A DNA stretch of 29,982 nucleotides from W11650 sp963545585 (GCA_963545585.1 CAUUKX010000014.1:1-29982); one strand, 5' to 3'; positions 8,114-15,853 are shown, numbered from the stretch's first letter. A program made the numbers and translations. The notes: generated by a model not told the origin, from the letters alone.

Positions 8114-8992
8114 ATGAAAAGAATTGCTTTTATCGGTACGGGTATTATGGGCAAATCCATGCTGCGCAATCTGCGCAAGGCCGGTTACGAGGTCGGCATG
8201 TATGCCCGGCACCGGGAGAAGGCAGCGGACTTAATCGCCGAAGGAGTGCCCTGCTATGACAGCATTCGGGACTGTGTCAAAGAAGCGGAGGCGGTGATCA
8301 CCATTGTCGGCTATCCGGCCGATGTCGAGGAAGTATATTTCGGGCCAGCCGGAATTTTGGCGAATGTCAAGCCGGGTACTTATGTGATTGATATGACCAC
8401 TTCCAGTCCGAAGCTGGCGGAGAAGATTTACGCGCAGGCAAAGGTACTGGGCGTTCACGCCTTGGATGCGCCGGTGACCGGCGGTGATACCGGTGCCCGT
8501 GAGGGAACGCTTTCTATTTTAGCGGGCGGCGACCGGGCCGATTTTGATGAGTGTTATCCACTGTTTGCGGCTATGGGCAGCAATATCAATTATCAGGGAA
8601 CGGCCGGTAAGGGGCAGCATACCAAGATGGTCAATCAAATTATCATTGCCGGGACGATTTCCGGCGTATGCGAAGCGCTGAGTTATGCCTGTGCCAAAGA
8701 TTTGGATTTACCGACGGTGCTGCGCTCCATCGGCAGCGGCGCGGCCGGCAGCCGGCAATTAGAGAGTTTAGCGCCCCGGATTTTGGCAGGTGATTTTGCA
8801 CCGGGCTTTTTTATCAAACATTTTATTAAAGACATGAAATTAGCCCGGGAAGAAGCGGCAGCAGCCGGACTTGACCTAAGTGTGCTGGAATTGGTACTGC
8901 AGCATTATGAGGGGATGGCGGCGGAAGGCATGGGCGATTTGGGAACGCAGGCGCTGTTTCGCTATTATCACGATAATCAGGAGCAGAAATAA
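8114..8992 (+). CDS. NAD(P)-dependent beta-hydroxyacid dehydrogenase (3-hydroxyisobutyrate dehydrogenase family)
   Basis: The N-terminal Rossmann fold has FIGTGIMGKSM (7-16 region). The substrate-binding motif DAPVTGGDTGA is near 118, with Thr where many relatives have Ser. The catalytic lysine K171 lies in GKGQHTKMVNQ. The C-terminal helical domain is complete, giving 292 residues. The family reduces or oxidises short beta-hydroxy acids such as 3-hydroxyisobutyrate, tartronate semialdehyde/glycerate, or succinic semialdehyde; the substrate cannot be chosen from sequence alone. AAGGAGGGAG precedes the start. The gene follows sigH by 43 bases and may be cotranscribed with it, which would be an unusual partner. 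Confidence 0.88.
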   Translation: MKRIAFIGTGIMGKSMLRNLRKAGYEVGMYARHREKAADLIAEGVPCYDSIRDCVKEAEAVITIVGYPADVEEVYFGPAGILANVKPGTYVIDMTTSSPKLAEKIYAQAKVLGVHALDAPVTGGDTGAREGTLSILAGGDRADFDECYPLFAAMGSNINYQGTAGKGQHTKMVNQIIIAGTISGVCEALSYACAKDLDLPTVLRSIGSGAAGSRQLESLAPRILAGDFAPGFFIKHFIKDMKLAREEAAAAGLDLSVLELVLQHYEGMAAEGMGDLGTQALFRYYHDNQEQK

Positions 8993-9004
8993 GCAGGAAA
9001 ATAC

Positions 9005-9040
9005 AGGCAGTAATGACGAGGAGCAAAAAAATTACTGCTT
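9005..9040 (+). promoter_or_regulatory. Hairpin after the dehydrogenase gene
   Basis: AGGCAGTAAT (9005-9014) pairs with ATTACTGCTT (9031-9040), ten pairs with one G-T. No T run follows, so it is not a classical terminator. It may be the first stem of a leader that continues into the larger hairpin at 9071. Confidence 0.45.
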
Positions 9041-9070
9041 AGACAAGTGAATAACCAGTGTGGGCGATAA

Positions 9071-9147
9071 GCAAATATCCGGCAGCACCTGATATGCCTT
9101 AGGAGAGTAAGCCCTCTCCGGCATATCAGGCATTACCGGCTGCTTGC
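9071..9147 (+). promoter_or_regulatory. Long segmented hairpin upstream of metY, possible cis-regulatory RNA or operator
   Basis: Nested stems are visible. CCTGATATGCC (9088-9098) pairs perfectly with GGCATATCAGG (9120-9130). Inside, GGAGAG (9102-9107) pairs with CTCTCC (9114-9119). Outside, CCGG (9079-9082) pairs with CCGG (9136-9139) and GCAA (9071-9074) with TTGC (9144-9147), separated by 5/5 and 4/4 internal loops. It ends 32 bases before the metY start. It does not show the conserved core of the SAM-I riboswitch or a T-box. A protein operator or a palindromic insertion remain possible. Confidence 0.55.
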
Positions 9148-9179
9148 CTGAACTGTAAACCAGCAAAAGAAAGGAAACG

Positions 9180-10454
9180 ATGATGAAACAGGGACAACAA
9201 ACCATGGCATTGCACGCCGGCTATACTCCGGGCAACGGGGAGCCGCGGGTACTGCCGATTTACCAGTCAACAACCTATACCTATGACAGTACCGAGCACA
9301 TCGGCAAGCTCTTTGATTTAACGGCCAGCGGCCATATGTATTCGCGGCTGTCCAATCCGACGGTGGAAGCGGTGGAGAAAAAAATTGCCGCTTTAGAGAG
9401 CGGTGCGGCGGCGCTGTGTACCTCCTCCGGGCAGGCGGCAACGCTGTTGAGTTTATTAAACATTTTAAAGGCGGGCGATCATTTTATCAGCAGCACCAGC
9501 ATTTACGGCGGAACGGTTAATTTATTTGCCGTTCGCTTAAAGCAGTTTGGAATTGAGTGCAGCTTTGTCGATTCTACGGCTTCGGCGGAAGAGTTAAAGG
9601 CGGCATTTCGGCCAAATACCAAAGCGGTCTTTGCCGAAACCTTAGCGAATCCAGCTTTGATTATTTTGGATATTGAAAAATGGGCAGGAGTTGCGCATGA
9701 AATGGGTGTGCCGCTGATTATGGACAATACTTTGGCCACGCCGGCGCTGTGCCGTCCGATTGAGCATGGGGCCGATATTGTGGTGCATTCGACCACCAAG
9801 TATATGGATGGTCATGCCGTAGCGGTTGGTGGCGTGATTGTGGACAGCGGTAATTTTGACTGGAAAAACGGTAAGTTCCCTGAACTGACGGAAGCCGACC
9901 CGTCGTATCATGGCTTAAGCTACACCGAAAGTTTTGGCCGGCAGGCCTATATTGTCAAGGCCAGAGTCCAGCTGATGCGGGATTTCGGCGTTTATCCGCC
10001 GGCTTTGACGGCGTTTATTTTAAACTTAGGTTTGGAAACGCTGGTTCTGCGGATGAAGGCACATTCGGATAATGCGCTGGCGGTGGCTAAACTCCTGGCG
10101 GCATCTGATCAGATTGCCAAGGTAGCTTATCCCGGCTTGGAAACCGATTTCAGCCATGCTTTGCAGCAAAAATATATGCCGGCCGGTGCTTCGGGTGTAG
10201 TATCGTTTGATATGGCCGGCGGCCGGGCGGCGGCAGTTCGCTTTATTGATAGTTTGGAGCTGGTCAGCAATGAAGTGCATGTGGCTGATATCCGTTCCTG
10301 TATTTTGCATCCGGCCAGTTCGACCCATCGTCAGCTTACGCCGGAGCAGCTGACAGCAGCCGGAATTTCCGAAGGTACGGTTCGGTTCTCGGTGGGGATT
10401 GAAAATATTGAAGATATTTTAGCGGATGTGAAAAACGCATTAACTAAACTTTAA
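9180..10454 (+). CDS. metY: O-acetylhomoserine sulfhydrylase-type PLP enzyme
   Basis: A member of the Cys/Met-metabolism PLP family (fold type I), 424 residues. The PLP lysine is K207 in VVHSTTKYMDGH. Other landmarks are YSRLSNPTVEAVEKKIAALE, TSSGQAATLLSLL, and the C-terminal RSCILHPASSTHRQL, which is typical of MetY. The expected reaction is O-acetylhomoserine plus sulfide giving homocysteine and acetate; methionine gamma-lyase is the main alternative. Start codons at 9180 and 9183 are adjacent after GAAAGGAAA; the first is listed. With cysE and cysS nearby it adds a sulfur amino acid theme. The structured leader at 9071 may control it. Confidence 0.87.
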   Translation: MMKQGQQTMALHAGYTPGNGEPRVLPIYQSTTYTYDSTEHIGKLFDLTASGHMYSRLSNPTVEAVEKKIAALESGAAALCTSSGQAATLLSLLNILKAGDHFISSTSIYGGTVNLFAVRLKQFGIECSFVDSTASAEELKAAFRPNTKAVFAETLANPALIILDIEKWAGVAHEMGVPLIMDNTLATPALCRPIEHGADIVVHSTTKYMDGHAVAVGGVIVDSGNFDWKNGKFPELTEADPSYHGLSYTESFGRQAYIVKARVQLMRDFGVYPPALTAFILNLGLETLVLRMKAHSDNALAVAKLLAASDQIAKVAYPGLETDFSHALQQKYMPAGASGVVSFDMAGGRAAAVRFIDSLELVSNEVHVADIRSCILHPASSTHRQLTPEQLTAAGISEGTVRFSVGIENIEDILADVKNALTKL

Positions 10455-10504
10455 ACAGCAGCCGCCGGAACAGGGTGTCCGATCCGGCTTTAACCGGGCA
10501 TTTG

Positions 10505-10534
10505 AAAGGGCAGGCGGACGGCTTGCCCTTTTCG
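10505..10534 (+). terminator. Probable intrinsic terminator or attenuator after metY
   Basis: AAAGGGCA (10505-10512) pairs perfectly with TGCCCTTT (10524-10531) across an 11-base loop, with a short T run at the 3' side. It is 51 bases after the metY stop and 34 before the next start. Confidence 0.5.
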
Positions 10535-10567
10535 GTAGAGTTAAGAAAGAATGAAAAGGAGTTTGCC

Positions 10568-11242
10568 ATGCATTTGGATTTATTTCAGAAAAAAGAAGAG
10601 GCAATGATTAGCCTGTTGACGATAGAAGAAAGCTGGAAGGGCTTGCCGGATTTGGAACTGAGCAGTTTGAGTCCGGATCAGACAGCGGTTGTATTTGTCG
10701 ATGTGATTGAGGGTTTTGTTAATCAAGGCCCGTTGGCGTCGGAGCGGGCGAAGGACATCATTGCACCGGTCAAACGCTTAAATGAGGTGACGAAGGGCTT
10801 TCATAAAATTTATTTTCAGGATTGCCATACCAAAGACAGCACCGAGTTTGGGGCTTATGTTCCGCACTGCCTGAAAGGCACGGCGGAAACGGAGCTAATC
10901 AGCGAATTGGTAGCGGAAGCGGATGAAAGAAGCCTGCAAATTGAAAAGAACTGCACCAACGGCTTTATGGCGCCCGGGTTTCAAAACTGGCTGGCTGCGC
11001 ACCCTGAGGTGGTGAACTTTGTGCTGGCGGGATTGGTGACCGATATTTGCGTGATGACCTTTGCCTTAACACTGAAAAGCTATTTTAATGAAAAAAATAT
11101 TGTTTCCCGGCTGATGCTGCCGCTGGCGGCAGTCGAAACCTTTGATTTGCCAGCGACCAATCATCAGGCGGAGCTGATGAATACTTTTGCGGTTTATAAT
11201 ATGCAGATGAACGGCATTGAGATTTACCGGGGTTTGGCCTGA
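10568..11242 (+). CDS. Isochorismatase-family cysteine hydrolase (nicotinamidase-like)
   Basis: The 224-residue protein has the family's catalytic triad: D45 in VVFVDVIEGF, K127 in LQIEKNCTNGF and C161 in LAGLVTDICVMTFA, including the cis-peptide region before the cysteine. Nicotinamidases (nicotinamide to nicotinate, NAD salvage) usually read GxATDYCV and have a metal-binding DxH set; here FQDCHTKD supplies a Asp/His pair that could bind metal. Nicotinamidase is therefore plausible, but other amidases of the family are not excluded. The start at ATG 10568 follows AAAGGAG; the frame is open upstream without a good signal. Its 3' end overlaps the convergent fur-family gene by 19 bases. Confidence 0.82.
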   Translation: MHLDLFQKKEEAMISLLTIEESWKGLPDLELSSLSPDQTAVVFVDVIEGFVNQGPLASERAKDIIAPVKRLNEVTKGFHKIYFQDCHTKDSTEFGAYVPHCLKGTAETELISELVAEADERSLQIEKNCTNGFMAPGFQNWLAAHPEVVNFVLAGLVTDICVMTFALTLKSYFNEKNIVSRLMLPLAAVETFDLPATNHQAELMNTFAVYNMQMNGIEIYRGLA

Positions 11243-11658
11243 CAGTCGGCGCACAGGCCATAAAGCTCCAGCCGGTGCTCGGAGATGGTAAAGCCTGCCT
11301 CGGCGGCGATTTGGGCGAAGGCGTCAAAGGGGCAGTAATGAATATCCAATACCTTGCCGCAGTTGGTACAGATGATATGGTGATGATGATGGCTGCTGGC
11401 GCACTTGAGTTTATACAGATTGATGCCTTTGTCGGTGGTGATCTTATACAGCATATTCAACTGTTCCAGCGTTTCTAAGTTGCGGTAGATGGTGGACAGG
11501 TTGGCCTTGGGGAAAAGCGCTCTGGTCTTGGCGTACAGACTTTCAGCCGTCAGCATGATATTTTGGTTTTCAACTAAAACTTCGGCAAAAGCCAAGCGCG
11601 GCTTGGTGATTTTATATTCCGGTGATTTTACTTTGCTCCAAAATTCCTGAGTAGTCAT
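11224..11658 (-). CDS. Fur-family metal/peroxide-responsive repressor
   Basis: A 144-residue DNA-binding regulator. The winged helix is at about 8-83, with the recognition segment KANLSTIYRNLETLEQL. A histidine cluster (H90-H94) and two CxxC pairs (C97/C100 and C136/C139) form the regulatory and structural metal sites. The family includes Fur (iron), Zur (zinc) and PerR (peroxide); the subtype cannot be fixed here, although the short PerR-like length and Gram-positive context make PerR or Fur likely. ATG 11658 follows GGAGGG at good spacing. Its stop lies inside the end of the opposite-strand hydrolase gene. A dispersed repeat copy lies just upstream. Confidence 0.9.
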   Translation of the reverse strand: MTTQEFWSKVKSPEYKITKPRLAFAEVLVENQNIMLTAESLYAKTRALFPKANLSTIYRNLETLEQLNMLYKITTDKGINLYKLKCASSHHHHHIICTNCGKVLDIHYCPFDAFAQIAAEAGFTISEHRLELYGLCADCQAKPR

Positions 11659-11719
11659 GGTATTCCCTCCGCTGAAGTGGTTAAGTGGGTGCTTTTTCGT
11701 TTCTTTCTGTTGTTGTAAT

Positions 11720-11858
11720 CTCAACTTTTCTTTGGCCTAAGCATTGTCCGTTTTTGCTCGGGCGGGTGACCTACCCCTGAGCGAAGTGCTGTGCACTTCT
11801 GTCCGGGCGGGCGATCTGCCATAAAAAGATAATTTGGCGGATATCGGAAAGTTGAGTT
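11720..11858 (+). repeat. Dispersed modular repeat, copy B (two internal modules)
   Basis: The left end CTCAACTTTTC (11720) mirrors GGAAAGTTGAGTT (11846-11858). Two modules follow each other. The first (about 11734-11776) is degenerate. The second (about 11777-11820) has a perfect hairpin, GAAGTGC-TGT-GCACTTC (11783-11799), then CCGGGCGGGCGATCTGCC. The right terminal repeat runs into the stop codon of the minus-strand acyl-adenylating gene, at 11857-11859. It has the same orientation as copy C. Confidence 0.8.
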
Positions 11859-13260
11859 ATAATTTAGCGTATAAAATCTTGCCTGCTTCGTTTTTGGGGA
11901 TTTCATCAACTGGCCGGCAGACAAAAGCGCCTTTATACAGCCCGGTCAGTTCCTGTAAAAAGCCTTGAATCTTCTCGGCGGGAAGTTCGCCGGTATGGCA
12001 AATAGTCATTTCATCATCACGGCCGATACAGGCAAATTCATGGCCGACAAATTGGGCAGTACATTTGGCTTCGATTTCATCCAAATTGATGCGATTGCCG
12101 AAAATTTTAAGGAAACGCTTTTTTCGGCCGACAATCTGGTAAAAGCCGTCGGCATCTCGAATCGCCATATCGCCGGTAGCCAGCCGTCCTTTTCTTTCAT
12201 CGCCCCGGCTTAAATCTTCTGCCTGTTCGGCATAGCCCAAGGTTACATTAGGGCCGTAGTAAATCAGTTCACCGGTGGTTTCCGGCTGTTCAATTACAGA
12301 TTCTTTTTCATCAATCAGTTCAAACCGCCCGCCCGGAATGGCAATCCCCATACAGCCGATTTTAGCCAGCGCTTTTTCTGGCGGCAGGTAGGCCATTCGC
12401 GCTGTTGCTTCGGTTTGACCGTACATCACCACAAACTTTCGGCCAGTCTGCGCCGCATATTCGGTGAACTTCCGCTGCAATTCCTCTGACAGCTTGCCGC
12501 CAGCCTGCGTCATCATTTTTAAATCCGGTAAATCCATATTAAAAAAGCGAAGCCGATCCAGCATGGTATAGGTATACGGCACTCCGGCGATAGAGGTTGC
12601 TTTTTCCTGTCTTAAAAAATCCCAAAATTCCTTTTCAACAATAGATTTTTCCGTTAAAAGCACGGGCGCGCCCACCTGCAAATGGCTGTTGATGACCGAT
12701 AAGCCGTAGGTATAGTGCATCGGTAAAGTAGTAATCGGGCGCTCGGTCGAGGAAAGATTTAGGTAATCAGCAATTGCCGCTGCATTGGATTTGATATTGC
12801 GGTAGCTTTGGCGGACTAATTTGGGGCTGCCGGTACTGCCGGAAGTGGTCAGCAGCAGCGATAGGTCTTCATGCAGCTGATGCGGGTAGCGAAAGCCAGT
12901 TCTTAAAACAATATAATCCTCGATTCGCTGAATGACTGAATAATTCAGTTCCACCGGTAAAAGGCTTTCCTTCCCCAAAATAAAGTCCGGCTGATAAATC
13001 TGCAAAAGCGACCAGAGCAAGTCGGAATGTAGTGCCGGTGAAAGCAGAAGTGGCACAATCTTATTCTGCAAAAGACTCAGGTACATTCCGACCGGGATTC
13101 GCTCGTTGCGGGCAAACAAAAAAACCAAGCTTCGTTTAGGGATGATTGCTTGAATCATATCATTCAAATTGTTAAAGTCCGATACGGTAAAGTCGATTCC
13201 TTTATCATCCTTAAACAGTAAATCTGTTTGTGGTCGGAGTGTAAAATCATAGAAATTCAT
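11857..13260 (-). CDS. Free-standing acyl-adenylating enzyme (ANL superfamily)
   Basis: The 467-residue protein has the complete ANL motif set: ATP-binding loop TTSGSTGSPK at 138-147, YGQTEATARMAY as the A5 motif, the TGD motif followed by GRKKRFLKIFGNRI (hinge region), and the C-terminal catalytic lysine K461 in NEAGKILYAKL. These enzymes make acyl-AMP from a carboxylic acid and ATP and pass it to CoA or a carrier thiol. The substrate is unknown. No carrier-protein domain or gene was seen here. It lies 150 bases after the LuxC-type reductase on the same strand, so the two may act in sequence to give an aldehyde. ATG 13260 is chosen for its AAAGGAC. The stop codon overlaps repeat copy B. Confidence 0.85.
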   Translation of the reverse strand: MNFYDFTLRPQTDLLFKDDKGIDFTVSDFNNLNDMIQAIIPKRSLVFLFARNERIPVGMYLSLLQNKIVPLLLSPALHSDLLWSLLQIYQPDFILGKESLLPVELNYSVIQRIEDYIVLRTGFRYPHQLHEDLSLLLTTSGSTGSPKLVRQSYRNIKSNAAAIADYLNLSSTERPITTLPMHYTYGLSVINSHLQVGAPVLLTEKSIVEKEFWDFLRQEKATSIAGVPYTYTMLDRLRFFNMDLPDLKMMTQAGGKLSEELQRKFTEYAAQTGRKFVVMYGQTEATARMAYLPPEKALAKIGCMGIAIPGGRFELIDEKESVIEQPETTGELIYYGPNVTLGYAEQAEDLSRGDERKGRLATGDMAIRDADGFYQIVGRKKRFLKIFGNRINLDEIEAKCTAQFVGHEFACIGRDDEMTICHTGELPAEKIQGFLQELTGLYKGAFVCRPVDEIPKNEAGKILYAKL

Positions 13261-13410
13261 AGTTTTTGTCCTTTCTGCGGAAAAGTGCGGCAGGTCTGAT
13301 TTAAAAATGCCGTTCCCTTCGGTCATTTAAATTGGCTGATAGGCGAAGTCATACAGAATCGCTTCGTTTTCCAGTACCGTTTAAAGCGAACTGCGGCTAA
13401 AAGCCTTCCA

Positions 13411-14613
13411 TTACCTGCCGGTCATAATCCGGCGTGAGAGGCTGCTAATCCAGTCGTAACCGTCCCAAATCAAATCCAGTTCCAAAGAAGCACCAAATGG
13501 TACAATTCGGTCAACACCAAGGAGTCCCTCGGTGATGATCCAATCGGCCAACTCTTGCGGGTCAATTCCATAATAGGTGATAGTTTGGGTGTTTTTGCCA
13601 AGGAGCGGCAAAAGCTCCTGATAAGAATGAATATTTGCTTCTGTAAATAAACCGAACTTGCCTCTGATTTCCGAAACGGGTGTACAGATTTTGGCTAATT
13701 CCATAACATAAACATAATTGGCATAGCGCCGCAGCTTTTTAAGTATCGGGTACGCTGCTGCATATTTACAGGCAAGGAGATATTTTTCGCTGGCGTGAAT
13801 ATCCTGAATTTCCCATTTTTTAGCGGCTTCAGCTACCGCCTGCCAAAATCGTTCTTTGACTGCGGCCAAAGCGTCCGCCGATAAGTCTGCTGTCAGCCAG
13901 GCAATGAAATGCGGCGATGAGCAGGCGTTTTGATCAATCAGATAAGTATCGTTATAAAAAGCACTTGTTAGCTTAGATAGTTCTGCACTGCCCACTGCCA
14001 AAAGCTGCCCGGCATCAATCAGGGAAAAAGAGTAGCGGTCGGCAAAGGTCAGTTCAACTGCCCGCGGTGGCAAGGGAGAACGGCGTATTTCAGCAATTGT
14101 CCGGTCACCGCCCCAAATGATGCGGGCATCGCAATGTGCTGAAAAGTAATCCGTTATTTCCGAATCATGCTCATAAGACAGGACAATAATATTTTTTTCC
14201 AGCTGTGGATATTGACCGCTTGCTAGCAGGTGTTTTATATGGCGGCAGACCATGTCTGTCTGCGGAAAATCCCGGGTAGAAACCCGGACAATATTGACAT
14301 TGCCGGCTAAAAGGCCGAATGCCAAAGAAAAAGCAAAGTTAATCGGCACATTGGACGGCGCAATGTGAAACGCTGTTCCCCGTCCGATTGCCCGCAGCTC
14401 AGCCGGATAGTTAGCCTTGTGTTTTTGCAGATTGCTTCGCCGAATCCAGAAAGCAAAGGTGATAATATCTGGAAACGCCTTAGCTTCCGGGTCTTTCATC
14501 AAAGCCTGCGACAACTCCTGCAGAAAATCGCAGACCGGCGGTGCAAAAATTGCCAGTGGATGTCCCAGTTCCAAATAATTGCCGGTATAATGTTTGATTT
14601 TATCTGCCTTCAT
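13411..14613 (-). CDS. LuxC-type acyl-CoA (acyl-thioester) reductase
   Basis: The 400-residue protein matches the LuxC branch of the aldehyde dehydrogenase fold. It has GRGTAFHIAPSNVPINFAFS and LLAGNVNIVRVS for nucleotide binding, and the catalytic Cys231 in LIDQNACSSPH. LuxC reduces acyl thioesters to aldehydes with NADPH, best known for bioluminescence; non-luminous bacteria carry homologues of mostly unknown role. No luciferase, LuxD or LuxE-type transferase is nearby; the neighbouring ANL enzyme is the likely activating partner. ATG 14613 is preferred on homology-like grounds, although AAGGAGG is about 14 bases away. An upstream ATG at 14682 in the same frame is less likely. Confidence 0.85.
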   Translation of the reverse strand: MKADKIKHYTGNYLELGHPLAIFAPPVCDFLQELSQALMKDPEAKAFPDIITFAFWIRRSNLQKHKANYPAELRAIGRGTAFHIAPSNVPINFAFSLAFGLLAGNVNIVRVSTRDFPQTDMVCRHIKHLLASGQYPQLEKNIIVLSYEHDSEITDYFSAHCDARIIWGGDRTIAEIRRSPLPPRAVELTFADRYSFSLIDAGQLLAVGSAELSKLTSAFYNDTYLIDQNACSSPHFIAWLTADLSADALAAVKERFWQAVAEAAKKWEIQDIHASEKYLLACKYAAAYPILKKLRRYANYVYVMELAKICTPVSEIRGKFGLFTEANIHSYQELLPLLGKNTQTITYYGIDPQELADWIITEGLLGVDRIVPFGASLELDLIWDGYDWISSLSRRIMTGR

Positions 14614-14764
14614 AGGTATCGCTGCGCCTCCTTGATTTTGTTTTTTGAATTTGACCGATTCCTTGGTGACCGAACGCATCATTTACAGTAGAGTTGTTAG
14701 AGCCATAGGAAAAATTTTCTCTGCGGTAATCTTTTGTTGTTATATTTTTGAGCCCTTATATGAA

Positions 14765-14793
14765 AGAATAGCATATTTGCATGACTTTTACAA
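14765..14793 (-). promoter_or_regulatory. Candidate promoter for the reductase/ligase cassette
   Basis: On the minus strand TTGTAA (14793-14788) and TATTCT (14770-14765) are 17 bases apart. The predicted leader is about 145 bases. The match is moderate. Confidence 0.45.
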
Positions 14794-14877
14794 GTTTAAA
14801 AAGGGGTTGCAGAAATTTGCTATAGCTCAGAAAAGGAATACGTAATTTGCTGAAAGGGTTTACCGGAATTGTAAAAA

Positions 14878-15013
14878 ACTCAACTTTCCCCTGATCGAAG
14901 TACTGCGCACTTCTGCCCGGGCGGGCAGTCTGCCTGATCGAAAGCTTCGCTTTCTGCCCGGGCGGGCAATCTGCCTAAAAAAGACTGTTCTGACGAACAT
15001 GGGAAAGTTGAGT
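14878..15013 (+). repeat. Dispersed modular repeat, copy C (best preserved, two modules)
   Basis: ACTCAACTTTCCC (14878-14890) and GGGAAAGTTGAGT (15001-15013) are perfect 13-base inverted ends. Module 1 (14893-14935) and module 2 (14936-14976) both start GATCGAA and end in CTGCCCGGGCGGGCA followed by a TCTGCCT box. The module 1 hairpin is GAAGT/ACTTC based with one mismatch. The module 2 hairpin is GAAAGC-TTC-GCTTTC (14940-14954), perfect but different in both arms. A/T runs flank both ends. The element lies between the divergent promoters at 14765 and 15067. Confidence 0.85.
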
Positions 15014-15066
15014 AAAAAAAATAAAACTTTTTTCCGTGGTTTTTTTATGCACATTTTGTAGTTTTA

Positions 15067-15075
15067 TGGTATACT
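15067..15075 (+). promoter_or_regulatory. Extended -10 promoter for the HAD phosphatase operon
   Basis: TGGTATACT (15067-15075) is an extended -10 element (TGn then TATACT). No convincing -35 hexamer lies 17 bases upstream, as is common for this type. It gives a leader of about 90 bases before ATG 15173. Confidence 0.55.
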
Positions 15076-15172
15076 ATAAAAGTATGAGATTTTTTGGGTG
15101 GAGAGCATTTTCTGGGCTATGCCTGTGGGGCGAAGCCTTCAGAGAGTCTGTATAGATAGGAGTGCAACCATA

Positions 15173-15853
15173 ATGAAAAAATATAAACTCATCATTTTTG
15201 ATTTGGACGGAACGCTGCTGGATTCCTTGGAGGGGATTGGTGCGGCTATGAATGTGGTGCTGGCCGGGCATGGGCTGCCGGCTCATACCAAGGCGGAGTA
15301 TCGCTATTTTGTAGGCAATGGCTTAAAAAAATTGGCAGAAAGAGCACTACCGGCCGAAGTGTTTGCCCGGGATGGGATTCATCCTTATTATGAAGAGCTG
15401 GTTAAGGCCTATGAAACGCATTATAAGGAAGGCTTAGGCCTATATCCGGGGATTGCCCAACTCCTTAATCGGCTGACGGAGGCTGGCTATCAGTTGGCGG
15501 TCAATTCCAATAAGATTGACCATATGGTCAAAAAGATTGTGGCCGATTATTTGGCTGACTGGAACTGGACGGAAAGCAGCGGTGCGACCGAGGAGCTGCC
15601 CATTAAGCCAAATCCGGCCGGAGTAGAAAGGATTATGGCGGCAGCCGGTGCGGCAGCGGAGGAAACCCTTTATGTCGGGGATTCGGAAGTGGATATGGCA
15701 ACCGCTCAAAATGCCGGAATTGACAGCGTCTTTGTCAGTTGGGGCTTTCGCCGGCTGGCGGATTTGGAGAAAGCAGGAGCGGTGATTACGTATATTATTG
15801 ACCGTCCGGAGCAGCTGACGGCGCTTTTATGCGAGGGGGCGGCCGGCAAGTAA
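15173..15853 (+). CDS. HAD-family phosphatase (phosphoglycolate phosphatase/PpaX-like)
   Basis: The 226-residue protein has the four HAD motifs. Motif I is FDLDGTLLDS with nucleophile D10 and acid/base D12. Motif II is the VNSNK region. Motif III is the lysine in LPIKPNP. Motif IV is YVGDSEVDMATAQNAG. A helical cap lies between motifs I and II, as in Gph and PpaX, so small phosphorylated metabolites such as 2-phosphoglycolate or pyrophosphate are likely substrates; the exact one is unclear. ATG 15173 follows ATAGGAGTG. The frame is open back to 15098, but that part is probably leader. A DUF1934 gene follows 30 bases later, presumably in the same operon. Confidence 0.88.
   Translation: MKKYKLIIFDLDGTLLDSLEGIGAAMNVVLAGHGLPAHTKAEYRYFVGNGLKKLAERALPAEVFARDGIHPYYEELVKAYETHYKEGLGLYPGIAQLLNRLTEAGYQLAVNSNKIDHMVKKIVADYLADWNWTESSGATEELPIKPNPAGVERIMAAAGAAAEETLYVGDSEVDMATAQNAGIDSVFVSWGFRRLADLEKAGAVITYIIDRPEQLTALLCEGAAGK

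Noticed and set aside
11721..11924. Minus-strand frame with an internal peptide repeat
   Set aside because: The apparent peptide repeat comes from the two modules of repeat copy B; there is no ribosome binding site.
15100..15125. GGGTGGAG-CATTTT shared with the region near 20980
   Set aside because: The match is short, has a gap and no conserved flanks; chance similarity is enough.
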